NCBI RefSeq assembly: GCF_000758525.1
Contig: NZ_CP009241.1
Location: forward strand, 1,736,001-1,800,000
Source of the DNA: Paenibacillus sp. FSL H7-0357
Lineage (GTDB): Bacteria > Bacillota > Bacilli > Paenibacillales > Paenibacillaceae
Direction of reading: 5' to 3'
Length of the DNA stretch: 64,000 nucleotides
A program made the position numbers and the translations under genes. The notes under the pieces were generated by a model. The model searched no databases. It saw only the letters and a program-made list of their open reading frames with translations, and was not told where the DNA came from. Below are positions 56,929-64,000 of the stretch, piece by piece. Position 1 is the stretch's first letter; each line of letters opens with the position of its first letter.

Positions 56929-57677
56929 TGCGGGTGGTTATAACAGGAGGGACATCGGGCATGGGCTTAAGTGCGGCAAAGCTCTTTCTTGAAAGAGGCT
57001 GGAAAGTGTTGCTGGCTGATCTCAACGAAGAGCGCGGCGCTGCTGTAATGGAGGAACTACAAGATTTGGGGTATAAAGAGGTGTACTTTTTCAAATGCAA
57101 CGTAGCTGTTGAAGCAGATATACAAAACTTATATGACTATACAATGAAAACCATGGGTGGTACTGACAGCATCATAAATAACGCAGGTATTTGGGCCGGC
57201 GGGATGCTGCACGAAACGAAAGATGATGATTGGGATCGATTATTTAATATCGATGTTAAATCTATTTATTACACCTCTAAGTACTTTGTGCCTTACCTAA
57301 TCCAAAATGGCGGAGGGACGATTGTGAACACCGCATCTGTATCCGGCATGGTCGGAGATTACGATATGGCTGCTTACAATGCCGCAAAAGGGGCTGTCGT
57401 TAATCTGGCCAGAGCTATGGCACTGGATTACGGAAAGTATAATATACGGGTAAACAACGTCTGCCCTGCGGCTTGCGCGACGCCTATGTTTTTGTCGAAT
57501 CCACCGGAAGTTATTGAATCGTTTAATCAGGCCAATCCGTTAAGACGAATTTGTACACCGGAGGAAGTGGCAAAAGCCATGTATTTCTTGGCCTCTGATG
57601 AATCAAGCTCAACGAATGGTTTGAACCTGACCGTTTCCGGAGGTTTGGAAGTGCACACGGGACAGCCGCTTCAATAG
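56928..57677 (+). CDS. Short-chain dehydrogenase/reductase
   Basis: This 249-residue classical SDR has cofactor motif TGGTSGMG (6-13), DLN after beta-2 (NAD-type preference), NNAG (about 84-87), catalytic Ser in NTASVSG, and Tyr/Lys in YNAAK. The C-terminal CTPEEVAKAMYFLASDESSS is typical. It probably oxidises a sugar, sugar acid or polyol. It is in an operon with DUF336 upstream and a monooxygenase-like gene downstream, under IclR control. Confidence 0.93.
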   Translation: MRVVITGGTSGMGLSAAKLFLERGWKVLLADLNEERGAAVMEELQDLGYKEVYFFKCNVAVEADIQNLYDYTMKTMGGTDSIINNAGIWAGGMLHETKDDDWDRLFNIDVKSIYYTSKYFVPYLIQNGGGTIVNTASVSGMVGDYDMAAYNAAKGAVVNLARAMALDYGKYNIRVNNVCPAACATPMFLSNPPEVIESFNQANPLRRICTPEEVAKAMYFLASDESSSTNGLNLTVSGGLEVHTGQPLQ

Positions 57678-57716
57678 AAATGTAAACCAATCCATTAAGT
57701 TGAAGGAGAACAGAAC

Positions 57717-58010
57717 ATGATTATTATTCATGCTGATTTGAATGTACTTCCAGACAAGAAAGAGGCTTTTTTAGAGGCGGTTAAACCGTTAATTCGAGCT
57801 TCTCAAGCGGAAAAGGGTTGCATTCGTTACACGCTTATGCATGAAGTTGGAGAAGAAAAGCTTATTTACACATTTGTGGAGGAGTGGGAGGATCAAGCGG
57901 CTCTCGATTTCCATAACGCGACCGATCACTTTATAACCTTCGATAAATTGGTACCATCTTTAACAAGTGGAAAAACGATGAAAGTTCTTACAACAACAGA
58001 TACGAAATAG
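57717..58010 (+). CDS. Antibiotic-biosynthesis-monooxygenase (ABM) family protein
   Basis: This 97-residue ABM-domain protein has MIIIHADLNVLPDKKEAFLE, GCIRYTLMHEVGE and FVEEWEDQAALDFHNATDHF. Family members are small dimeric ferredoxin-like proteins such as quinol monooxygenases, and many have no known role. It starts at ATG 57717 after AAGGAG, 39 bases after the SDR gene, and a terminator follows. Confidence 0.88.
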   Translation: MIIIHADLNVLPDKKEAFLEAVKPLIRASQAEKGCIRYTLMHEVGEEKLIYTFVEEWEDQAALDFHNATDHFITFDKLVPSLTSGKTMKVLTTTDTK

Positions 58011-58069
58011 ATGTTCAAGGTGGATTCTTATTTAGAATTGTACCCTTTCAGTACCATAGTTTTCTCATT

Positions 58070-58102
58070 AAAAGGCCGCTCGTAAAGAAGCGGTCTTTTT
58101 TT
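58070..58102 (+). terminator. Terminator after the ABM gene
   Basis: AAAAGGCCGCT pairs with AGCGGTCTTTT (one G-T pair) around an 8-base loop and ends in seven T. Confidence 0.9.
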
Positions 58103-58113
58103 CTAGTGAAAGT

Positions 58114-58164
58114 TACAATTTGGATACAAGTTCTCTAAATTCCGAAATAATTACTACCTATACT
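58114..58164 (+). promoter_or_regulatory. Response-regulator site and promoter of the deacetylase gene
   Basis: TACAA at 58114 and again at 58125 (11 bp apart, context GTTACAATTTGGATACAAG) and a -10 TATACT at 58159-58164. The distance from the second TACAA to the -10 is 34 bases, identical to the copy at 63391. An 11-bp direct repeat fits an OmpR-type regulator, most likely the one encoded at 60051. Confidence 0.6.
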
Positions 58165-58213
58165 CATAAGTACACTAATCCAATGATGGGTACTGAAAGT
58201 AGGTAAGTATATT

Positions 58214-59896
58214 ATGAAACAACAACATGATCTAGCAAGGCGCATTATCCTTACTATAATGGTAGTAGCCTCGATTGCCACAGTTGGGACCGGCAAGTCG
58301 GTAGCCAGTTCGTCTGAAAAAATGGTAGCGTTAACCTTTGATGATGGACCTGAAAAAAAGTATACCGGGAAAGTGCTTGATATTCTGAAAGATAACCAAG
58401 TCAAGGGAACTTTCTTTGTAATAGGAAAACAGGTCAAACAGTATCCCGATGTTATGAAACGTATCGCAAGGGAGGGGCATGAATTGGGCAACCATTCTTG
58501 GAGCCACCCCTATCTAACTAAGCTTAACAAAGAAGAGATTCATCAGGAACTATTAACCACAACTAAGGCGATTCGCGATAGTACGGGTATTACACCAGTA
58601 CTAATGCGCCCTCCCTACGGTGCTATATCAGATCAGGTGAAGAAAGAAATTAATGCGTCTGGATATGTGCAGGCCCTATGGAATGTAGATACCCGTGACT
58701 GGACGGGCAACTCAGTTGCTGAGATTCTCAAAACGGTGAAGTCAAACTCTAGCAACAAGATCACTCTGCTGATGCATTCAGGCGGCGGGAACCGGGATAA
58801 TACGATCAAGGCGCTTCCCCAAATCATTGATTATTATAAATCTCAAGGCTACACCTTTGTTACGATGTCTGTACTTAATGGTTTGGATGACAAAATCGAG
58901 TCACCGGCAGATTCAACTGATTATTTGAGTATCAAACAGAATTCAGACAGCGGTGATTCATCCCAGTCCAGTGCTGTGAATTCTGCTAGTGAGAAAGATG
59001 TTTTCTTAATATTCAATCAAATGAAAGTCAGTTTCCCGGATGCGAAGCCGTATGTAGATAAGAATAACAGGGTGCTGGCGCCTTTAAGATTCATAGCCGA
59101 GTTCTTGAACTTTAATGTCAATTGGAAACAAAGTGGCAGTGCTAAAACGATTACCCTTACCAAAGATAATTTAAATGTAGAATTGAATATTGGGGATCAA
59201 TCTGCTGTTGTTGATGGAATACCTTTAGAAATGGATACAGCCGCAACGATACTTCATGATAATACATATGTCCCGTTAAGGTTTTTAGGTGAACTTATCG
59301 GCATGGATATTAAGTGGGACTCTGTCAATAATACGGTTACGCTATCTTACAAGAATGCTATAAATAACAATACTGATGAAGGGAATCAGACCAGCGAAAC
59401 TCCTATATTGTCTGCACCAAGAGCTAATGTTCAACAAGCTAAAAATTGGGCGAAATCCAAGGGGGCAACAGATGTATTTATTGATCTGGCGGATATTATC
59501 TGGAATGAGGCTCCAAAAGCCGGGGTCGACCCCGTTGTTGTATATAGTCAGTCTGCAAAAGAAACCGGTTATGGAAAATTCGGAGGCGTACTTGATGAAA
59601 CATTTTTGAATCCTGCGGGCTTAAAAACACAGTCCGGTGGTTCTGATATAGATGAGGGAGCACACCAACGATTTTTCAGTTGGCAGGAAGGAGTTAAGGC
59701 GCAGATCGATCATTTAGCGTTGTACGCGGGCGCCTTTGGTTATCCTAAACTGGATACCACTGACCCAAGGCATTTTCCGCATTTAATGGGTAAGGCCGTT
59801 ACAGTTGAAGCATTAGGCGGAGCGTGGGCAGGCAGCCCATCATATGGTGTGGAAATTGTAAATATGATGTTAGAACTGAAATTGTCGGAAGGTTAG
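58214..59896 (+). CDS. Secreted polysaccharide deacetylase with CuAO-like and glucosaminidase domains
   Basis: This 560-residue protein has a signal sequence (about 1-32). A CE4 NodB domain carries TFDDGP (41-46), metal site NHSWSH (93-98) and RPPYG (132-136), with LLMHSGG near 188. A copper-amine-oxidase-like N domain follows (about 250-365, VLAPLRFIAEFLNFNVNW and TYVPLRFLGELIG), then a glucosaminidase-like domain (about 410-555, VVVYSQSAKETGYGKFGG). It can deacetylate and cut peptidoglycan or chitin-like chains in one protein. It carries the putative site of the downstream two-component system, suggesting a cell-wall stress response. Confidence 0.9.
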   Translation: MKQQHDLARRIILTIMVVASIATVGTGKSVASSSEKMVALTFDDGPEKKYTGKVLDILKDNQVKGTFFVIGKQVKQYPDVMKRIAREGHELGNHSWSHPYLTKLNKEEIHQELLTTTKAIRDSTGITPVLMRPPYGAISDQVKKEINASGYVQALWNVDTRDWTGNSVAEILKTVKSNSSNKITLLMHSGGGNRDNTIKALPQIIDYYKSQGYTFVTMSVLNGLDDKIESPADSTDYLSIKQNSDSGDSSQSSAVNSASEKDVFLIFNQMKVSFPDAKPYVDKNNRVLAPLRFIAEFLNFNVNWKQSGSAKTITLTKDNLNVELNIGDQSAVVDGIPLEMDTAATILHDNTYVPLRFLGELIGMDIKWDSVNNTVTLSYKNAINNNTDEGNQTSETPILSAPRANVQQAKNWAKSKGATDVFIDLADIIWNEAPKAGVDPVVVYSQSAKETGYGKFGGVLDETFLNPAGLKTQSGGSDIDEGAHQRFFSWQEGVKAQIDHLALYAGAFGYPKLDTTDPRHFPHLMGKAVTVEALGGAWAGSPSYGVEIVNMMLELKLSEG

Positions 59897-59935
59897 ATTA
59901 AGGTTTCTCCCAAAAAGATGCATGCTGCTTCAGAG

Positions 59936-59951
59936 TTGTTTCCAATTTGTA
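59936..59951 (-). promoter_or_regulatory. Inverted copy of the response-regulator site, upstream of the regulator gene
   Basis: On the minus strand TACAAATTGGAAACAA matches the 58114 site except for two bases, with TACAA and AACAA 11 bp apart. On the plus strand it precedes a promoter-like TTGATC (59965-59970), 17 bases, TGATAA (59988-59993), 100 bases before the regulator start. It may give autoregulation. Confidence 0.5.
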
Positions 59952-60050
59952 ACTTATAGGATTATTGATCAAAGAGTAGGGTGAATCTGATAAAATAAAG
60001 AAGAAAAAGAGACGATTTTAGATATTGCAATTAGGGAGATTAACGCAGCC

Positions 60051-60752
60051 ATGAATCAGAAAACGATATTATTAATTGAAGATGAAGACCCCATACGTGA
60101 TTTGCTTGCTTACTCCCTTCGCAAAGAAGGATTTGTTATCAAAGGAGCGGCTACAGGAACGCAGGGTCTGGAAATTCTGAAGCATTTCAAACCGGATTTG
60201 CTTTTACTGGACTTGATGTTGCCGGACATGAGCGGTTTTGATATTTGTAAACAAGTTTCTTTGGACTCCGCGATCCCGGTTATTATGATTACAGCCAAGT
60301 CCGACACAATAGACAAAGTTCTGGGCATGGAACTTGGAGCCGATGATTATATCACCAAACCTTTTGATATTAGAGAAGTGATCGCCCGAATCCGGGCGAT
60401 TTTCCGCAGAATCGATTTAATAGGAGATTCTTTGGAGAACCAAACCTCTGAAGTTATCAATGTAGGGGCAGAGATACAGATTCATAAAGGTAAAAGGGAA
60501 GTGCTAAAAAGCGGAATGAAAGTCGGACTTACCAATAAAGAATATGATCTTCTGTTATTTTTTGCAGAGCATAAGGGGAGAGTATTCAGCAGATCGGATC
60601 TCTTAGATAAGGTATGGGATTTTGATTTTGCTGGAGATACCAGGACTGTAGATATTCACGTGCAAAGAATCCGTAAAAAACTGGATGAGGAGCACAGCCT
60701 ATCCATGATAGAGACGATATTTGGTATCGGGTATAAGCTGGTATCGAGGTGA
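60051..60752 (+). CDS. OmpR/PhoB-type response regulator
   Basis: This 233-residue protein has a receiver with E10-D11-E12 acidic site, phosphoacceptor D54 in LLLDLMLPDMSG, T82 and K104 in DDYITKPF. A C-terminal winged helix follows (LTNKEYDLLLFFAEHKGRVF, TRTVDIHVQRIRKKL, GIGYKL). It starts at ATG 60051 with TTAGGGAGA upstream. The kinase gene follows 4 bases after. The 11-bp direct repeats at 58114, 59936 and 63391 are its likely targets. Confidence 0.95.
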   Translation: MNQKTILLIEDEDPIRDLLAYSLRKEGFVIKGAATGTQGLEILKHFKPDLLLLDLMLPDMSGFDICKQVSLDSAIPVIMITAKSDTIDKVLGMELGADDYITKPFDIREVIARIRAIFRRIDLIGDSLENQTSEVINVGAEIQIHKGKREVLKSGMKVGLTNKEYDLLLFFAEHKGRVFSRSDLLDKVWDFDFAGDTRTVDIHVQRIRKKLDEEHSLSMIETIFGIGYKLVSR

Positions 60753-60756
60753 GACC

Positions 60757-62172
60757 ATGAAATTTCCAATTCAATTTAAAATTGTGGTTGTTTTTTCAAT
60801 TGTTATTTTTGTGGGGCTTTCTGCAATGCTGTTTGTATCCTACAGAGTTACGGAACAAAATATGTATCGGATCATTAATGAGGACATGATTAATACGAAA
60901 ACAAATTTGGATATTTATATCAATCAATATTTTCTGGTCCATAAAAAAAGGATGAGCAGAAAAACATTAGTCACGGAAAAAAATAGACTCTCTCAGGAAT
61001 TATCGGCTGGAATTGGCGGACCTGTGACAATTTCTTATATAAATGGGGATGAAGTTAAGAGTGAATCTGCCTCGCACTCCCAAATTGCTTACACGATTAA
61101 TAGGGTTGACCACCAAGTGATTGTTACTTTGTCCTTCCCTATCCTGCAGAAGCAGTCGCCTATTGGATTTTTGAATTATCAGAAAGATTACAGCCAGCTT
61201 TATCAAAGGAATGCCCGTTTTCAATCCATCATCAAAATGTTTGCCTCTATCATTTTCAGCTTTATCTTTATTGCTTCCATCTTAATTTCCAGAAAAATCA
61301 CCAAACCGATCCGTGAGCTGACCGAACGTTCCAATCAGGTTACTTTAGGTAATTTTGATATAGACATTCCAATCTCATCCAGCGACGAGGTTGGCGAGTT
61401 AGCCCGCAGATTTCAGATCATGATTAAACACATTAAAGATCAGATCGAAATTATTAAACAAGAACGGGATGAAGTTAAACAGGCTCAGGCCCAAAGTAAA
61501 GTTTTTTTTGACAATGTTACGCATGAGCTAAAGACCCCCTTAACGACCATTCTCGGTTATGCACAGATTGTGAAGGATAACGGATTTACAGACGCTCCCT
61601 TTTTTGAAAAGGGAATGAATTATATCATTCATGAAAGTCAGCGGTTAAACCGGGCGGTCGTTGAAATACTGGAACTATCCCAATCGGCAACATTGAGTAC
61701 CACCTATCACTTTAAGAAGGTTAATTTGTCGGAAATTGCTAAAGAAGCATGTGAGGATATGAGGATTAAAGCTAGAAAATATAACATTAATATTCATTTC
61801 GAGCTTCAAGAAGGATTATTCGTTTTAGGGGACCGGGATAAACTGAAAGAGGTATTTCTAAATTTATTAGACAACTCCATTAAGTATGGGGATGTAAACT
61901 CTGTAATTTACGTGGAATCCTTCAAGGAAAGAGACGTGGTAGTGGTTAAGGTCAAAGACGAGGGGGAGGGGATTCCTGCAGAGGATATCACCCATGTGTT
62001 CGAACCGTTCTACAGAGCGAAGAAGAACATGCTCAAAGAGAAAGGAAGTGCCGGGCTTGGATTAAGTATTGTAAAAAATATTATCGAGGATCATCACGGA
62101 GCCATTAAACTACAGAGCATCTTGAACGAGGGCACAGAAATCAAAATCAGCTTGCCGGAGGATTGGAAATGA
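60757..62172 (+). CDS. Sensor histidine kinase
   Basis: This 471-residue kinase has TM1 at about 8-28, an extracellular sensing domain of about 130 residues, TM2 near 165-185, HAMP (KITKPIRELTERSNQVTLGN), HisKA with H256 in NVTHELKTPLTTI, and HATPase_c with LLDNSIKYG, VKDEGEGIP and SAGLGLSIVK. The start is ATG 60757 with GAGGTGAG upstream. Its stop overlaps the next start (ATGA). It phosphorylates the regulator at 60051. Confidence 0.94.
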   Translation: MKFPIQFKIVVVFSIVIFVGLSAMLFVSYRVTEQNMYRIINEDMINTKTNLDIYINQYFLVHKKRMSRKTLVTEKNRLSQELSAGIGGPVTISYINGDEVKSESASHSQIAYTINRVDHQVIVTLSFPILQKQSPIGFLNYQKDYSQLYQRNARFQSIIKMFASIIFSFIFIASILISRKITKPIRELTERSNQVTLGNFDIDIPISSSDEVGELARRFQIMIKHIKDQIEIIKQERDEVKQAQAQSKVFFDNVTHELKTPLTTILGYAQIVKDNGFTDAPFFEKGMNYIIHESQRLNRAVVEILELSQSATLSTTYHFKKVNLSEIAKEACEDMRIKARKYNINIHFELQEGLFVLGDRDKLKEVFLNLLDNSIKYGDVNSVIYVESFKERDVVVVKVKDEGEGIPAEDITHVFEPFYRAKKNMLKEKGSAGLGLSIVKNIIEDHHGAIKLQSILNEGTEIKISLPEDWK

Positions 62173-63317
62173 AGAAGGTGAGTTTGTTGGGGAATTACCG
62201 GCACTACATGATCTTGGGCCTGTTACTGCTTGTCTTTATATTGGGGTTTTATGGACTTGGCAGCATCTATGCCCTAAGTAGTATTGACTCTAGAACGGTG
62301 GTTCTTAAAAATAGTCAGTTCAATACGACTCTTATTTCAAGCAATGCTGAGGCTTTTGAGATTAAAGCTGTAACCAAGCTGACTAATAATTATCCTATAT
62401 ATGATCTTGAAGTGCGAGATCACAATAATATTATTATTACTGTGCCAGACAACTCTTTAAGTGGATTAAAAATAGCAGTATTGCATCTGGATAATAATCA
62501 AATGTCTGATATTGCTGAGAATGTTGAATATGGAATTACCTTGACTCCCGATGGGAAACAGCTAATCTATTCGAAGTTTGAAAATGGGGGAGAGAGCTTA
62601 AGAACTAATGTGTACAGCCTGGAGTTGAATAAGGATCTGAAACAGTTGAAGAATGATAATTCATATTCCAACATGTTCATTGATCATGAACGTTATTTAG
62701 GCTTCTCCGGGAGCGACGTTATACTAACTAATGTCTCGACGGGCGAAGTTCAGCAGTTGATCACGTATGATCAATTACTGCAATTAATAGGAACTGCCAT
62801 TGGCTCCAGCAATCTGAACGGAATTACAATTAGATGGGATATCATCCAGAAGTCAGGACAAAATAAGGTTTGTTTTTTAGCGGAAATTAACAGCAGCTAC
62901 GGTATATTTGAAATGGACTTGAAGAATACAAGTAAGGTAAAGTTAGTGGCCAAAAGTGAACAAATCAATCAATTTTTAGTAATGAATAATGGCGATTTTG
63001 TGCTACAGGGGAAAATAAATAATACAGATGGACTCTTCCAGTACAACCGAGGTACCAGTCAATTCAAGCTATTGAAGGAAGGTATCATAACAAATTATGC
63101 GTTGCAGTCCGATGAAAGCCGAATCGCTTACTTTATGGTAAACAGCAATCAAATAGGGGATCTGCATGCTGCTTATTTGGACAATGGGAGCCTGGATTCA
63201 GATACAGTGATATATCAAAATATCCATTCTGCACAAACGATGAAATGGCATGAGGATGATCTATTCATTATCGGTAGCCAATTAAGTAAAAGCGAAATTT
63301 ACCGTTTTTCGTTTTAG
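62169..63317 (+). CDS. Membrane-anchored propeller-like protein of the two-component operon
   Basis: This 382-residue protein has one N-terminal TM (about 14-36, YMILGLLLLVFILGFYGLG), then an extracellular part with repeated strand patterns (NNYPIYDLEVRDHNNIIITV, ITLTPDGKQLIYSKF, DESRIAYFMVNSNQIGDLHA), as in TolB- or WD-like propellers. I do not recognise a specific family. It is translationally coupled to the kinase (ATGA), so it is a candidate accessory sensor or modulator of it. A terminator follows. Confidence 0.75.
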   Translation: MKKVSLLGNYRHYMILGLLLLVFILGFYGLGSIYALSSIDSRTVVLKNSQFNTTLISSNAEAFEIKAVTKLTNNYPIYDLEVRDHNNIIITVPDNSLSGLKIAVLHLDNNQMSDIAENVEYGITLTPDGKQLIYSKFENGGESLRTNVYSLELNKDLKQLKNDNSYSNMFIDHERYLGFSGSDVILTNVSTGEVQQLITYDQLLQLIGTAIGSSNLNGITIRWDIIQKSGQNKVCFLAEINSSYGIFEMDLKNTSKVKLVAKSEQINQFLVMNNGDFVLQGKINNTDGLFQYNRGTSQFKLLKEGIITNYALQSDESRIAYFMVNSNQIGDLHAAYLDNGSLDSDTVIYQNIHSAQTMKWHEDDLFIIGSQLSKSEIYRFSF

Positions 63318-63332
63318 ACAAGGCAACTGCAG

Positions 63333-63368
63333 ATAAGACCAGCGTATATCTAATTGCGCTGGTCTTAT
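63333..63368 (+). terminator. Terminator after the two-component operon
   Basis: ATAAGACCAGCG pairs with CGCTGGTCTTAT in a perfect 12-bp stem around a 12-base loop, then TTG. Confidence 0.85.
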
Positions 63369-63390
63369 TTGTGCGCAGCAGTGAATGATT

Positions 63391-63441
63391 TACAACTTGG
63401 ATACAAGTCTGCCAAAGACCGATACAATCACTTTTTATAAT
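63391..63441 (+). promoter_or_regulatory. Response-regulator site and promoter of the ABC transporter gene
   Basis: TACAA at 63391 and 63402 (11 bp apart, context TTTACAACTTGGATACAAG), then -10 TATAAT at 63436-63441, 34 bases from the second TACAA exactly as at the deacetylase gene. A third TACAA lies at 63423. It links the ABC transporter to the two-component system. Confidence 0.65.
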
Positions 63442-63494
63442 GGAGATAACGAAACACAAGAAACACAAGTCATTATATTAAGGGAGTTCTTAAC

Positions 63495-64000
63495 ATGCTT
63501 CGAGTAGAGAATTTATCACATGCTTTTAGAAACAGCACAGAGTTAGTGCCGGTGCTGCATCAAGTCAGCTTTCGAGTGAAGCCGGGAGAGATGGTTGCTC
63601 TGCTGGGGAGCTCAGGATCAGGTAAATCGACCATGTTAAATCTTATGGCAGGCTTAATGAAGCCAACAGATGGCCAAATTTATATTGCGGACCAGGATAT
63701 CGTCAAGATGAGTGAGAATAAACTGGCCGAATTCCGGCGTGGACATATCGGTTTTGTTTTTCAATCCTATGAATTGATCGCCACAATGACGGTACGTGAA
63801 AATGTGGAATTACCCCTTGTTTTTCAATCGGTCCGCCCCTCTGTGCGCAGAAAGAAGGCACTTGCTTTACTTGAGGAAGTGGGGCTGCCGGGGAAATCTG
63901 ATCTCTTCCCTTCACAACTATCGGGTGGCCAGCAACAGCGCGTAAGTATTGCAAGGTCTCTTATTACAGAGCCTTCTATCATTTTTGCTGATGAACCTAC
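63495..64000 (+). CDS. ABC transporter ATPase (MacB/LolD type), partial
   Basis: The start is ATG 63495 after AAGGGAG, and the frame runs off the right edge after 168 codons. It has Walker A GSSGSGKST, Q-loop FVFQSYEL, signature LSGGQQQR and the Walker B region IIFADEPT. This class usually partners an FtsX-type permease, expected just past the edge, for export of or resistance to cell-envelope-active compounds. It carries the same TACAA repeat promoter as the deacetylase. Confidence 0.93.
   Translation, partial: MLRVENLSHAFRNSTELVPVLHQVSFRVKPGEMVALLGSSGSGKSTMLNLMAGLMKPTDGQIYIADQDIVKMSENKLAEFRRGHIGFVFQSYELIATMTVRENVELPLVFQSVRPSVRRKKALALLEEVGLPGKSDLFPSQLSGGQQQRVSIARSLITEPSIIFADEP

Overview
The window reads as a Paenibacillus-like Bacillota chromosome. 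It has S-layer homology (SLH) domains, AGGAGG-type ribosome binding sites, many TTG/GTG starts, LplA/LplB/YtcP-type sugar ABC transporters paired with YesM/YesN two-component systems, several glycoside hydrolases, and a copper-amine-oxidase-like domain on a secreted enzyme. I see no tRNA, rRNA or CRISPR array.

Region 1 (1-7.1 kb) is a phosphate and glycerol-3-phosphate block. After the end of an SLH gene come two copies of one control module: 11-bp-spaced Pho-box hexamers, a -10 box, and a leader carrying GGAGACGARGAGAAAACC that can pair with a downstream (A/G)GGTTTTTT tract. Between the copies lies glpP, the glycerol-3-phosphate-responsive antiterminator. Copy 1 faces a decayed SLH gene. Copy 2 drives a HAD phosphatase, a UgpB/UgpA/UgpE-like ABC importer and a TIM-barrel protein.

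Region 2 (7.3-15.6 kb) is AT-rich and looks acquired. It holds an AraC regulator, a GH78 alpha-L-rhamnosidase, a GH1 beta-glycosidase and two GPH symporters, probably for rhamnosylated glycosides. A GH43 enzyme follows.

Region 3 (17.4-33.7 kb) is a plant-glycan locus: YesM/YesN, a binding protein, two permeases, a GH106-like hydrolase, GH2, GH43 and GH1. The binding protein and the permeases have separate twin promoters. Each has the same upstream element, -35, 17-bp spacer and a perfect CcpA cre site at the transcription start. Relics of a second binding protein and another GH43-like gene show past rearrangement.

Region 4 (33.8-42.2 kb) holds an XRE-methyltransferase fusion and a membrane-anchored AraC sensor-regulator divergent from a permease-permease-binding protein-GH130 operon. 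The operon ends in two hairpins, followed by a truncated group II intron fused to a sigK-like fragment.

Region 5 (42.7-48.3 kb) has a TetR-ABC-FtsX operon with a palindromic operator, a small membrane protein, and a PadR/SRPBCC pair.

Region 6 (48.3-58 kb) has a second YesM/YesN pair divergent from a binding protein and two permeases, then an IclR regulator divergent from a DUF336-SDR-monooxygenase operon.

Region 7 (58-64 kb) has a polysaccharide deacetylase/glucosaminidase, an OmpR-type regulator, a histidine kinase, a membrane-anchored protein and the start of an ABC ATPase. They are tied together by three copies of a TACAA-N6-TACAA-type site.
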